In this document: in pieces, positions 52,781 through 61,451 of the stretch
Numbering within the stretch: position 1 is the first letter of the stretch
Layout: every line of letters begins with the position of its first letter
Assembly: GCA_900546485.1 (NCBI GenBank)
Contig: URDK01000002.1
Span: 1 to 64,000 of the forward strand
Length of the DNA: 64,000 nt
Direction of reading: 5' to 3'
Origin: an uncultured Eubacteriales bacterium
Lineage (GTDB): Bacteria > Bacillota > Clostridia > Oscillospirales > Oscillospiraceae
Notes under the pieces: model-generated
Told to the model about the DNA's origin: nothing
The model's database searches: none
The model's input: the letters and a program-made list of their open reading frames with translations, nothing else
Program-made: the position numbers and the translations under genes

Positions 52781-53458
52781 ATGAAGCTGCTTTCACTCAT
52801 CATCCCTGTGCTGAACGAGGCCAAATGCATAGACGGCTTTCTGGAGCAGCTGGACGGCCTCCCCGGGAACTGGGAGGCCGTGTTCGCCGACGGCGGCAGC
52901 AGCGACGGGACGTATGAAAAGCTGGCCGGGCGATACAGCGTGATCCGCTGCCCCAGAGGACGCGCCCGGCAGATGAACGAGGCCGCAGCGCACAGCAGGG
53001 GAGAGGTGCTGCTCTTCCTCCACTGCGACAGCGTGCTGCCCCGCAACCTGTGCGCACAGGTGTGGGATACGGTGGAACGGGGCTATGCCTTCGGCTGCTT
53101 TCGCATCCGCTTCGACAGCGGACGAGCGCTGCTGCGCTGCTGCGCGCTGATGTCGAACCTGAGGGTCCGCTGGCGCAGGATAGCCTTCGGCGACCAGGGC
53201 ATCTTCCTCACCCGGGAGGCTTTCGAGCGCGCGGGCGGCTTTCCGGAGCTGCCGATAATGGAGGACTATCAGCTCTCGCTCACGCTGAGGGGCGTGCTGC
53301 CTCTCGGACAGACGCGGGGGTATCTGGTGACCTCGGCCCGGCGCTTTGAGGCGGGCGGGGCGCTGCGGACGATACTCAAAATGCAGCGGCTCCAGCACCG
53401 CTTCCGCAAGGGGGCGCCGATAGACGAGATCGCCCGGCAATACGCGGACATACGCTGA
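52781..53458 (+). CDS. TIGR04283-type glycosyltransferase (GT2)
   Basis: This 225-residue GT-A enzyme has LLSLIIPVLNEAKCIDGFLEQL, FADGGSSDGTYEKL, PRGRARQMNEAAA and LLFLHCDSVLP (a DxD-like HCDS), then GDQGIFLTREAFERAGGFPELPIMED. It lacks a membrane anchor. TIGR04282 and TIGR04283 proteins usually appear together, as here, separated by the kinase-like gene. The product they make is not known for this operon. Confidence 0.88.
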   Translation: MKLLSLIIPVLNEAKCIDGFLEQLDGLPGNWEAVFADGGSSDGTYEKLAGRYSVIRCPRGRARQMNEAAAHSRGEVLLFLHCDSVLPRNLCAQVWDTVERGYAFGCFRIRFDSGRALLRCCALMSNLRVRWRRIAFGDQGIFLTREAFERAGGFPELPIMEDYQLSLTLRGVLPLGQTRGYLVTSARRFEAGGALRTILKMQRLQHRFRKGAPIDEIARQYADIR

Positions 53459-53472
53459 AGGGGGGGACGCGA

Positions 53473-54441
53473 ATGGAGTGCATCCACTGCGGAAAATGCA
53501 CACGCAGCTGCGCTTTTCTGGGCAAATATGGCCTGGACCTGGAGGGCTTTTCCCGGCGGCCGGAGCTGGCATATCACTGCTTCCTGTGCGGCGAATGCGC
53601 CCGAAACTGCCCGCGCGGCATAGACGGCAGGGCCATCGCCCTGGACATGCGGCGCGAGCGGGTGGAGGCGGCGGGCGGGGAGTTTTCCCGCCTGAGCGAG
53701 TGCCGCCGATTGAGGCCCCTGGTTTGGGAAAAGCGGCGCTATATCTTCCGCAGCTACCGCCGCGCCGCGCCGGGTGCGGTCCTGTTCCCGGGCTGCAACT
53801 TCCCGTCCTTTTTTCCTGAGACGACGAAAAAGCTCATCGCGCTGCTCCGCGCCCGGGCGGGCATGGGCGTTGTGATGGACTGCTGCGGCAAGCCCATATA
53901 TGAACTGGGCATGGAGCGCGAGAGAGGCCGCATCGCTCTCACGCTGGCCGAACGGCTGCACCGGCGCGGCGTGACGGAGCTGGTGGCGCTGTGCCCGAAC
54001 TGCTATTACTATCTCAAGTCCACGCTGGACATACCGGTGGTCGGCATATACCGGAAACTGCGTGAGCTGGGTCTGGCGCAGGCCCTGGAGGCGGAGCGCT
54101 TTCGGCTCTACATACCCTGCCCGGACCGGGCGGCGCGCGAGATATTCGGCAGCCTCGCGCCGCTGCTGCACGGAGAGGTGCAGGAGGTGCGGGACATCCA
54201 GTGCTGCGGGCTGGGCGGCTGCGCTGCGCCCTTTGAGGGCGAACTGTCCGCTTCCTTCGGCGAGCGGCTGAAGTCGGGGCCTCCTGCGCCGGTGTACACC
54301 TACTGCGCCTCCTGCGCCGGAAAGCTGTCGCGCGGCGGCGCGGATGTGCGGCACGTCCTGCCGGAGCTGCTGGGCGTGGAGGAGACGCCGGCGCGCGGGC
54401 CCGCATCTCTGGCGAACCGCGCTAAATTCAAGCTGCTCTGA
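53473..54441 (+). CDS. Fe-S cluster protein with CCG domains (heterodisulfide reductase-like)
   Basis: This 322-residue protein has two 4Fe-4S ferredoxin motifs at the start (CIHCGKCTRSC, then CFLCGECARNCP) and two CCG-type domains (MDCCGKPIYELG with LCPNCYYYL, and IQCCGLGGCAAPF with YTYCASCAGKL). This is the HdrB/GlpC-like architecture that handles thiols, disulfides or electron transfer. In this operon it might reduce or carry a sulfur/selenium adduct. No flavin motif is present. Confidence 0.87.
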   Translation: MECIHCGKCTRSCAFLGKYGLDLEGFSRRPELAYHCFLCGECARNCPRGIDGRAIALDMRRERVEAAGGEFSRLSECRRLRPLVWEKRRYIFRSYRRAAPGAVLFPGCNFPSFFPETTKKLIALLRARAGMGVVMDCCGKPIYELGMERERGRIALTLAERLHRRGVTELVALCPNCYYYLKSTLDIPVVGIYRKLRELGLAQALEAERFRLYIPCPDRAAREIFGSLAPLLHGEVQEVRDIQCCGLGGCAAPFEGELSASFGERLKSGPPAPVYTYCASCAGKLSRGGADVRHVLPELLGVEETPARGPASLANRAKFKLL

Positions 54442-54467
54442 GGAGCACATAAGAGGAGTGTGGAAAC

Positions 54468-55709
54468 GTGAAAAGAAAGAGAGCACACAAAAGATCGGCC
54501 GCCCTGCTGCTGAGTCTGGCGCTCATCCTGGGCCTTGCCGCCTGCGGCCCGGCGGACGCGGCTGAGCTGGATCTGGACAAGACGACGTTCGAGGAGCTGA
54601 CCGAGCTCGCCCGGGGCAGCACCGTGAGCTTCTACGGCTGGGGCGGGGATGAGCTGATAAACAACTGGATCGACGAATACTTCGCCCCCAGGATGAAGGA
54701 GCTCTACGACATAACCATCGACCGCGTGCCGATGGACATAGACCAGATACTCAACAAGCTCTCCTCCGAGGTACAGGCCGGAAAGCAGCAGGGGAGCATC
54801 GACGTCATCTGGATAAACGGCGAGAACTTCTTCTCCGCCAGGGAAAACGACCTGCTGTACGGCCCCTTCACCCAGGCCCTCCCCAACTTTGCAGCCTATG
54901 TGGACGCGGACGACGTGGAGACGAACTATGACTTCGCCTATCCTGTCGAGGGCTATGAGGCGCCATACGGCAAGGCCCAGCTCGTGCTGATAGATGACTC
55001 GGCCAAGACCCCGGAGACACCGTCCAACGCCGAAGAGCTGCTGGAATTCGCCAAAAAGTATCCGGGCCGGGTGACCTATCCCGCGCCGCCGGATTTCACG
55101 GGCAGCGCCTTTGTGCGCAACATCATATACGAGTTCGTGGACCCGCAGGTGTTCGTGGACATGGAGGCCGACAAGGACACCGTGCGCGAGGCCATAGAGC
55201 CGGCGCTGGAGTATCTGCGCGAGCTCAACCCCTACCTCTGGAAGCAGGGCGAGAGCTTCCCGGCCACGGTCTCCCAGCAGGAGACCATGTATATGGACGG
55301 CGAGCTGCTGCTCCACATGCGCTACGAGTCCTATTGGATAGCCACCGCTATCGAGAAGGGCATGTGCAGCGAGACCAGCCGCAGCTTTGTCTTTGACGGA
55401 GGCACCATCGGAAACACGAACTACCTTGCCGTGGCGCGCAACTCCCCGAACAAGGCCGGAGCGCTGGTGACCATCAATGAGATGCTCTCGCCCGAGGTGC
55501 AGGCGTCCAGATACGAGGAGCTGAAGATCCTCCCCGTGCTGGACCCGACGGCGTTCTCGCCGGAGGAGGCCGCGCTCTTCGACTCCGTCGACCCCGGCCC
55601 CGGCACCATACCCCAGGAGGAGCTGCTCTCCCACCGCCTGCCGGAGATGCCGGTGAGACTGGTGCCGATCATTGAGGAGCTCTGGCTCGAGGAGGTAGTG
55701 GGCAAGTGA
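54468..55709 (+). CDS. ABC substrate-binding lipoprotein, YnjB-like
   Basis: This 413-residue lipoprotein has its lipobox at LGLAAC (Cys26). The mature part begins ARGSTVSFYGWGGDELINNWID and contains DVIWINGENFF, features of the YnjB/COG4134 family. GTG start with AGAGGAG upstream. It is followed by two permeases, an ATPase and a rhodanese, the same order as E. coli ynjBCDE. The transported solute of this family is unknown; the linked rhodaneses suggest a sulfur or selenium compound. Confidence 0.87.
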   Translation: MKRKRAHKRSAALLLSLALILGLAACGPADAAELDLDKTTFEELTELARGSTVSFYGWGGDELINNWIDEYFAPRMKELYDITIDRVPMDIDQILNKLSSEVQAGKQQGSIDVIWINGENFFSARENDLLYGPFTQALPNFAAYVDADDVETNYDFAYPVEGYEAPYGKAQLVLIDDSAKTPETPSNAEELLEFAKKYPGRVTYPAPPDFTGSAFVRNIIYEFVDPQVFVDMEADKDTVREAIEPALEYLRELNPYLWKQGESFPATVSQQETMYMDGELLLHMRYESYWIATAIEKGMCSETSRSFVFDGGTIGNTNYLAVARNSPNKAGALVTINEMLSPEVQASRYEELKILPVLDPTAFSPEEAALFDSVDPGPGTIPQEELLSHRLPEMPVRLVPIIEELWLEEVVGK

Positions 55710-56584
55710 GAGGCAAGGCCCGGGCGGCGCTGCTGCTGCTTCCGTTTCTGCTGCTGATGGCGGTGTTCCTCGCGGGGCTGCTGTGCGGCCTGGTGCAGAG
55801 CCTGGGCGTAGTGCCGTCGCTGGGGCTCACGGAGCCGACGCTGGAGTATTACGCCCGGCTCCTGGCCTCGCCGGAGCTCTGGCGCTCGCTGGGCTACAGC
55901 CTCTACCTGTCGCTCGTCTCCTCCGCGCTGGCGGTGACGGGCGGAGTCGTGCTCTGCGCTGCGCTGATATTCAGCGGCAAAAGGCGGGGATGGGTGATGA
56001 GACTGCTCCAGCTGCCGATAATGCTGCCGCATGTGCTCGTGGCGCTGTTCGTGATGAACATCCTCTCCCAGAGCGGACTTCTGGCCAGACTGTGTTACGG
56101 CCTCGGCCTCATATCCGGGCAGGAGGGCTTCCCGGACCTGCTCTTCGATGCGCACGGCGCGGGCATCATCCTGGGCTATCTCTGGAAGGAGATACCCTTT
56201 GTGGCCTTCTTCGTGGTGGACCTGATGTCTATGGTCAGCGACAACCTGGGCGAGGCGGCGCGCAGTCTCGGAGCCACGCCGGGACAGGCCTTCCTTCGCG
56301 TGACGCTGCCGCTGAGCCTCCCGGCAATACGCGACTCCTTCCTGATAATCCTGGCCTTTTCCTTCGGCGCGTATGAGCTGCCGTTCCTGCTCGGGCCGAC
56401 CAGTCCCAAGGCGCTGCCGGTCGCGGCGTATCTCGAGTATCTCTCGCCGGACCTAAAAAACCGGCCGGAGGCCATGGCCATGAACGGCATAATGCTCTTC
56501 ATCAGCCTCGGAATGGCCTGGCTCTATTACCTGCTGTTCAAGAGCCGGACGCGGCGCCTGCAGGGAGGTGCGGACGATGACTGA
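55706..56584 (+). CDS. ABC permease, first half of a YnjC-like system
   Basis: This 292-residue membrane protein has six or more spans, and its EAA loop is GEAARSLGATPGQAFLRVTLPL. The GTG start overlaps the lipoprotein stop (GTGA). In E. coli ynjC these two permease halves are one fused protein; here they are separate genes overlapping by eight bases. Confidence 0.88.
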   Translation: MRGKARAALLLLPFLLLMAVFLAGLLCGLVQSLGVVPSLGLTEPTLEYYARLLASPELWRSLGYSLYLSLVSSALAVTGGVVLCAALIFSGKRRGWVMRLLQLPIMLPHVLVALFVMNILSQSGLLARLCYGLGLISGQEGFPDLLFDAHGAGIILGYLWKEIPFVAFFVVDLMSMVSDNLGEAARSLGATPGQAFLRVTLPLSLPAIRDSFLIILAFSFGAYELPFLLGPTSPKALPVAAYLEYLSPDLKNRPEAMAMNGIMLFISLGMAWLYYLLFKSRTRRLQGGADDD

Positions 56585-57401
56585 AAGGCACGGCGGCTGC
56601 CGCCTCATAGTGTATCTCGCCGCTGCGGCCGTTGCGCTGCCGCTAGCCGTGCTCGCGGTCTGGGGCTTCGCCGAGCGCTGGGCCTGGCCCGACCTGCTGC
56701 CGCAGCTGTTTTCCCTGCGCGGGGTCCGGGAGGTCCTCAGGGGCGATGCGCTGCGAGTCCTTTACTCGAGCATCCTGCTCTCGGCCTCGGCCGCGGTCAT
56801 CTCGACTGCCGTCGGCATACTTACGGCGCGCGCCGTCGTCTTCTGCCGCTTCCCCGGACGGGGACTGCTGCTCATGAGCTCCATGCTGCCGCTCATTGTG
56901 CCCGCCGCCGTGTTCGGCATGGGCGTGCATCTGCTGCTGCTCAGGGCCGGATTGAGCGACACGGCGGGCGGCGTGCTCCTGACGCATGTCATCTGCTGTC
57001 TGCCGTATACGGTCAGCCTGATGACTAACGCCACGCGGGCCGTGGGACGCCGCTTGGAGGAGCAGGCCCGCGTCCTCGGCGCCGGAGCGCTGCGCGCGTT
57101 CCTTAGCATTACGATGCCTGCCATCACGCCCGCGGCGCTCTCCGCCGCCGCCATGGCGTACATCGTGTCCTTCAGCCAGTACTTCCTTACGCTGCTCATC
57201 GGCGGGGGCAGTGTCAAGACATTCACGGTAATAATGGTCCCGTACCTGCAAAACGGGGATCGCACTCTGGCCGCAGGGTACAGCCTGCTGTTCATGCTGG
57301 TCACGATCCTGGCATTCATACTGTTTCGCCGGGCGCTCAGGGCCGTGTATCCCTGCGCCGAGAGCGCCTTGGGGCCAAAGGAGAGGGGGCGCCAGCGTTG
57401 A
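56577..57401 (+). CDS. ABC permease, second half of a YnjC-like system
   Basis: This 274-residue membrane protein has an EAA loop (EEQARVLGAGALRAFLSITMPA) and the SFSQYFLTLLIGGG segment typical of iron/thiamine/spermidine-type permeases. ATG 56577 has GGGAGG eight bases upstream and was chosen over GTG 56568, which overlaps that site. Its end overlaps the ATPase start (TTGA). Confidence 0.88.
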   Translation: MTERHGGCRLIVYLAAAAVALPLAVLAVWGFAERWAWPDLLPQLFSLRGVREVLRGDALRVLYSSILLSASAAVISTAVGILTARAVVFCRFPGRGLLLMSSMLPLIVPAAVFGMGVHLLLLRAGLSDTAGGVLLTHVICCLPYTVSLMTNATRAVGRRLEEQARVLGAGALRAFLSITMPAITPAALSAAAMAYIVSFSQYFLTLLIGGGSVKTFTVIMVPYLQNGDRTLAAGYSLLFMLVTILAFILFRRALRAVYPCAESALGPKERGRQR

Positions 57402-58432
57402 GCCGGCCGATGCTTGAACTGCGAGGATTGAGCGTGTCGCGCGGCGGGCAGGAGATCCTGCACGGGATAGACCTGAGCGTCTGCCGCGGGGAGCTCATGG
57501 CGCTCCTCGGCCCCTCCGGCTGCGGAAAGAGCACCCTGCTCAAGGCGGTGACCGGACTGCTGGAGCCCGGCAGCGGCGACGTGCTCATAGACGGCGCATC
57601 CGTGCTGCGCCTGCCGACGGAAAAGCGCGGCGCGGTCATCGTCTTTCAGGACCTGCGGCTGTTCCCGCACCTGAGCGTGGAGGGCAACATTGAGTTCCCA
57701 ATGAAGCTGCTGGGCGTGCCTAGGTCAGAGCGCGCCGCGCAGGTGAAGCGCCTGCTTGAGACGGTGCGCCTGCCGGGAACGGAAAAGCGCCGCGTGGACC
57801 AGCTCTCCGGCGGACAGATGCAGCGTGTGGCACTCGCGAGGGCCCTGGCCGCGCGGCCGAGGCTGCTGCTGCTCGACGAGCCGTTCTCCAGCCTGGACGA
57901 GGAGCTGCGCTGCGAGATGGACGATTTCGTAAAGGAGCTGCACCGCCGCTCCGACATCACCATCGTCATGGTGACCCACGACAAGCGGGAGGCCCTCTCC
58001 ATCTCCGACCGCATCGCCCTGATGATAGACGGGCGGCTGGCGCAGGTGGATACGCCGGAGGAGATATACCTCCGCCCGGCAAGCAGGAGCGTGTCCGACT
58101 ACTGGGGCGGCTGCAGCTACATCAGCGGCCACGTAAAGGCCGGCATATTCAGTTCTCCGGCGATAGACATCCCCGTCCAAGGCTGCTCCGACGGCGGATG
58201 GACAGCATGCGTCCGCCCAAACGCCGTGCGGCTGCTCGATCACGGCGAGTGGGAGGTCGTCAATCTGCGCTACCAGGGCGAGTCCAGTCTCATCACCCTG
58301 AGCCTGAAAGGAAGTGAGCTTGCAGCCAGAACACAGGAGCCGGTTCGGCTAGGGGATATGCTGGGCGTGGAGCTAGACTCGAACAAGCTGGTGTTTTTCC
58401 CGGCGGAACAGGCTGGATGTACCGAACAGTAA
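57398..58432 (+). CDS. ABC transporter ATPase, YnjD-like
   Basis: This 344-residue ATPase has Walker A GPSGCGKSTLLKA, the Q loop VIVFQDLRLFPH, signature LSGGQMQRVALARALA, Walker B LLLLDEPFSSLD and the H loop MVTHDKREA. It ends in a TOBE-like domain (CVRPNAVRLLD). The TTG start is placed by GGAGAGGGGG upstream and by overlap with the permease. It energises the two preceding permeases. Confidence 0.92.
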   Translation: MSRPMLELRGLSVSRGGQEILHGIDLSVCRGELMALLGPSGCGKSTLLKAVTGLLEPGSGDVLIDGASVLRLPTEKRGAVIVFQDLRLFPHLSVEGNIEFPMKLLGVPRSERAAQVKRLLETVRLPGTEKRRVDQLSGGQMQRVALARALAARPRLLLLDEPFSSLDEELRCEMDDFVKELHRRSDITIVMVTHDKREALSISDRIALMIDGRLAQVDTPEEIYLRPASRSVSDYWGGCSYISGHVKAGIFSSPAIDIPVQGCSDGGWTACVRPNAVRLLDHGEWEVVNLRYQGESSLITLSLKGSELAARTQEPVRLGDMLGVELDSNKLVFFPAEQAGCTEQ

Positions 58433-58483
58433 AGAAGATATTGAACACATATCCATTCAAAAAGAGAAAGGCAGTGCTGCATC

Positions 58484-59419
58484 ATGAAAATAAGAATGGC
58501 CGCACTTCTGGCGGCCCTCGCGCTGGTCTTCGTCATGGCCGGCTGCGGTACCGGGGCGAACGACCCCGGCGAGGCGCAGACCGCGCAGCCGGTCCAGGCC
58601 GCCTTCACGGGCGAATATGTGGCCAACCCCGATTATATCAAGAGCCGCATAGGTAGCAACGACGTCATCTTCATTGATGCCCGCGGCGAGGAGGCCGCGG
58701 CAAAGGGTACGGTCCAGGGCGCCATCGCCACGGCATGGCAGCCGCTCGCGCGCTGCGCCGATGGTGCATCCGGCGACGTGATGTGGGGCACAATCCTGCC
58801 GATGGACGAGCTGAGCGAGGTCCTGAGCACGATGGGCATCACCCCCGAGAAGGAGATAATCCTCTTCTCCGACGGCAAGGACGGCTGGGGCGACGACGGG
58901 CGCGTCGCCTGGGAGCTCATCGCCGTGGGTTTTGAGCGCGTCAAGATCGCGGACAGGGGCTTCTCGGCCCTCGAGGCCGCCGGCGTGCCCACTCAGAAGA
59001 GCGCGGAGCCGTTCACCCCGGCCGAGGTGACCGTGTCCACGCTCGACGAGACCCACCTCATAAACACTGACGACCTTGTCGACATATACGATACGGTCAA
59101 GACAGTGGACGTCCGCGCCGACGAGGAGTATGACGGCGAGGTCCTGTACGGCGAGAAGAAGGGCGGACACCTGCCCGGAGCCATACATATCCGCTTTACC
59201 GACCTGTTCGACGACAACAACGTCCTCAAGTCCAACGAGGAGCTGACGGCCATGTTTGAGGCCGCCGGGCTCTCTAAGGAGGACACCATAGTCACATACT
59301 GCACCGCCGGTATCCGCTCAGCCTATATGCAGCTGATCCTGGAGATGTGTGGCTTTGAAAACAGCATCAACTACGATGAGTCCTACTACCGCTGGTGCGC
59401 GGTGGAGGATGTGGAGTAA
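58484..59419 (+). CDS. Exported rhodanese lipoprotein with two domains, YnjE-like
   Basis: This 311-residue lipoprotein (lipobox MAGC, Cys21) has two rhodanese domains. In domain 1 (about 45-175) the active-site loop reads LFSDGKDGWGD with no Cys, so it should be inactive. Domain 2 (about 190-305) has VTYCTAGIRS with Cys273. It follows the ABC genes, as ynjE follows ynjD in E. coli, and would act outside the membrane as a sulfur (or selenium) transferase for the transported compound. Confidence 0.88.
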   Translation: MKIRMAALLAALALVFVMAGCGTGANDPGEAQTAQPVQAAFTGEYVANPDYIKSRIGSNDVIFIDARGEEAAAKGTVQGAIATAWQPLARCADGASGDVMWGTILPMDELSEVLSTMGITPEKEIILFSDGKDGWGDDGRVAWELIAVGFERVKIADRGFSALEAAGVPTQKSAEPFTPAEVTVSTLDETHLINTDDLVDIYDTVKTVDVRADEEYDGEVLYGEKKGGHLPGAIHIRFTDLFDDNNVLKSNEELTAMFEAAGLSKEDTIVTYCTAGIRSAYMQLILEMCGFENSINYDESYYRWCAVEDVE

Positions 59420-60096
59420 GCTCAAGCGCGGCCGAGTGAGCCTGTCTGTGACCGCCCGCATCGTCCTGCTGGCTGCGGCGTTCGCTGCGGTGCGGTTCGC
59501 CCCGCTGTACGAGCAGTTTTTGGGACAGGTAATGCTCCTCACCCAGCGGAGCCCGCAGACCCTGGCCGGGGCCCTGCGCTCCTCGCAGGCGGCCCCGCTC
59601 TACGCCTTGCAGCTGGCGGTCTTCAGGGCGGTGATACTGCCGTGGAGCCGCCCGGCGCTCACTGTGGCCGACACTCTGGTTTTCGGCACGGTCCTGGGAC
59701 TGCTGCTGGCCTGGGCGGGAAATGCGGCGGCGGACAGCGCCTGCTTCGCCCTGTCCCGGCTCCTCTTTGGCCGCGCCGCCGCCAGGCGCTTGCCTGAGAC
59801 GGCAAGAGCGCTCGTGCTCGGCTGGGGCGGTGCAGCTACCTGTGCTGCGCTGCTGATACTGCCCTGGGCGGGAGGTTTTGCCGGATATCATGGGGCTGAG
59901 CCATCTCCCATGGTTGCGCTGGCTGACAGGCGCCGCCTGCGGAGAGCTTTTCAGCACGCTGGCATACGGCATCGTCGGCTCCCGCTATGCAGCAGCGATA
60001 CCATCCCGGCTGCTGTATGGCATGAGGGCCCTGGCCGCGCTGCTGCTTCTCTGCACACTCGCACACCAACTGTATCGCAGGAATCACCATAGCTGA
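59409..60096 (+). pseudogene. VTT-like membrane protein split by a frameshift
   Basis: From ATG 59409 (overlapping the rhodanese stop) the frame encodes a polytopic protein up to LLILPWAGG, then runs into a polar, non-family tail. One base less in the TTTT run at 59876-59879 restores PDIMGLSHLPWLRWL and the membrane C-terminus to a stop at 60094-60096, about 228 residues in all. The middle (FGTVLGLLLAWAGNAAADSACFALSRLLFG) resembles VTT proteins. It may be a real frameshift mutation, a sequencing error in a homopolymer, or slippage. Confidence 0.68.
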
Positions 60097-60150
60097 TATA
60101 GCCGGTCCCTTGACCGGCACCACAAGACAATTTTATTGGAGGTTTTAAGA

Positions 60151-60675
60151 ATGAAAAAGATACTTTCTCTCCTTCTCTGCGCCCTTATGGCCGCTCTTCT
60201 GCTGGCAGGCTGCGGTGAGAGCGCCGCGCCCGCATCCGAGCCGCCTGCTCAGCAGTCCCAGTCCGCCGAGCAGCCCGAGAACGGCTCCGACGCCATAACG
60301 GCTCCTGAAGAGGACGTGGCGATGCAGTACATATCCGTGGCTGATGCAGATGCGGTGCTCGACAGCGCCGACTACACCTTCATCGACGTCCGCAAGGCCG
60401 CGGATTACGCCACTTCCCACATCCCCGGCGCCATCAGCGCCGACATGGACGCCGCCAAGAACGGCGACTTCGACGCGGGCGTGGCCACCATGCAGGCCGC
60501 GACCAAAGACCTGAGCAACAATCTCATAATCATCTGCTACTCCGGCAAGAGCTACGCCCAGGCTACCACCAACGTCCTGTCCGCCATGGGATACGACATG
60601 TCCAAGGTCTACACCCTCGAGGGCGGTTTCAACGCCTGGAGCGAGACCTATCCAGACAACGTTGCAGCTGAGTAA
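60151..60675 (+). CDS. Exported single-domain rhodanese lipoprotein
   Basis: This 174-residue lipoprotein has its lipobox at LLAGC (Cys21), an acidic low-complexity linker (about 22-55) and one rhodanese domain: YTFIDVRKAADYATSHIPGAI, with active-site loop CYSGKS (Cys129). ATG 60151 has GGAGG nine bases upstream. Last gene of the long operon, before a terminator. It is a second extracytoplasmic sulfurtransferase in the same unit. Confidence 0.92.
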   Translation: MKKILSLLLCALMAALLLAGCGESAAPASEPPAQQSQSAEQPENGSDAITAPEEDVAMQYISVADADAVLDSADYTFIDVRKAADYATSHIPGAISADMDAAKNGDFDAGVATMQAATKDLSNNLIIICYSGKSYAQATTNVLSAMGYDMSKVYTLEGGFNAWSETYPDNVAAE

Positions 60676-60703
60676 TTCAGCTTTCTTTAAATTAAAATAG
60701 TGG

Positions 60704-60746
60704 GGAGGCCTCTGCAGTATACAAGAATGTAGAGGCCTCCTTTAAA
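60704..60746 (+). terminator. Terminator of the long operon
   Basis: A perfect 10-bp GC-rich stem (60704-60713 with 60731-60740) is followed by TTTAAAT. Confidence 0.75.
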
Positions 60747-60945
60747 TATGAAGATATTAAAATTATAATGATAAACCTGCTAATAGGCGTCAAGATCCAA
60801 AATGAAAAAGTGGGTTTCAGAAAATGTGCATAACCAAACAGAGCTTCAAAAGACATATAATGCATATCTGGGCATAGCTGGGGTAACTTGGCACCGTGAT
60901 GTTGTGCTGTGAGCGGAATAATGCAGCTTCATGAGATTTTAGATA

Positions 60946-61131
60946 TTCTTTGACCGAGGCCATGAGATAAGTTTGCACGATTTTACTTTACTGACACCCT
61001 CCGTTGATATCTTGCTCAGGGGCAAAACTGTCGCATTCCTTAAAAATAAATGGCTCACACCGGCCATGCGTGCCATGATAGACCTTATATCCGAGACAGA
61101 GGGCTTTGACCCAGGGAATAAGGCGTATTAA
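60946..61131 (+). pseudogene. Coding-like remnant 1
   Basis: An open frame of 61 codons without a start reads like a protein C-terminus (LLRGKTVAFLKNKWLTPAMR, ending GFDPGNKAY and a TAA). It loosely recalls the tail of a periplasmic-binding-like sensor domain. It lies in an otherwise gene-free 780-base gap. I cannot name the gene. Confidence 0.3.
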
Positions 61132-61227
61132 ACGTGCGGCGCTCAGGTGTTGCGGGTGGGATAATATTCAGTACACAGCTGAAACGTCAGACTCAAGTCC
61201 GCATTTGTGGGAGCTGGGCATATAGGG

Positions 61228-61341
61228 GCCGTGAACCTTGAACATGTAGGCAAATTGCGTGAAGGTTATTACATTACGCTGCGCGCCATAGGCCGTCAGC
61301 CAGATCGGAGATTGAAAGCACACCAATGCGTTGTGAAATAG
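61228..61341 (+). pseudogene. Coding-like remnant 2
   Basis: A 37-codon open stretch (AVNLEHVGKLREGYYITLRAI) ends in TAG 61339-61341. It has protein-like composition but no start or recognised family. It may belong to the same decayed locus as the remnant at 60946. The remainder of 60750-61392 shows nothing I can assign. Confidence 0.25.
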
Positions 61342-61392
61342 TCACTGTGTTTGGTCGGCTTTAATTCGGAGACCGCCCATCAAAAACGAAGG

Positions 61393-61449
61393 CTATATTG
61401 CAATAGAAAAGGCTCACCGTTACGGTGAGCCTTTTCTATTGCAATATAG
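61393..61449. terminator. Perfect 27-bp inverted repeat, terminator of the MFS gene
   Basis: Arms 61393-61419 and 61423-61449 are perfectly complementary around a three-base loop. The inner part is GC-rich (GGCTCACCG) with AAAA/TTTT on its outer flank, so RNA from either strand gives a strong hairpin. It ends two bases from the MFS stop codon. Confidence 0.88.
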
Positions 61450-61451
61450 GA

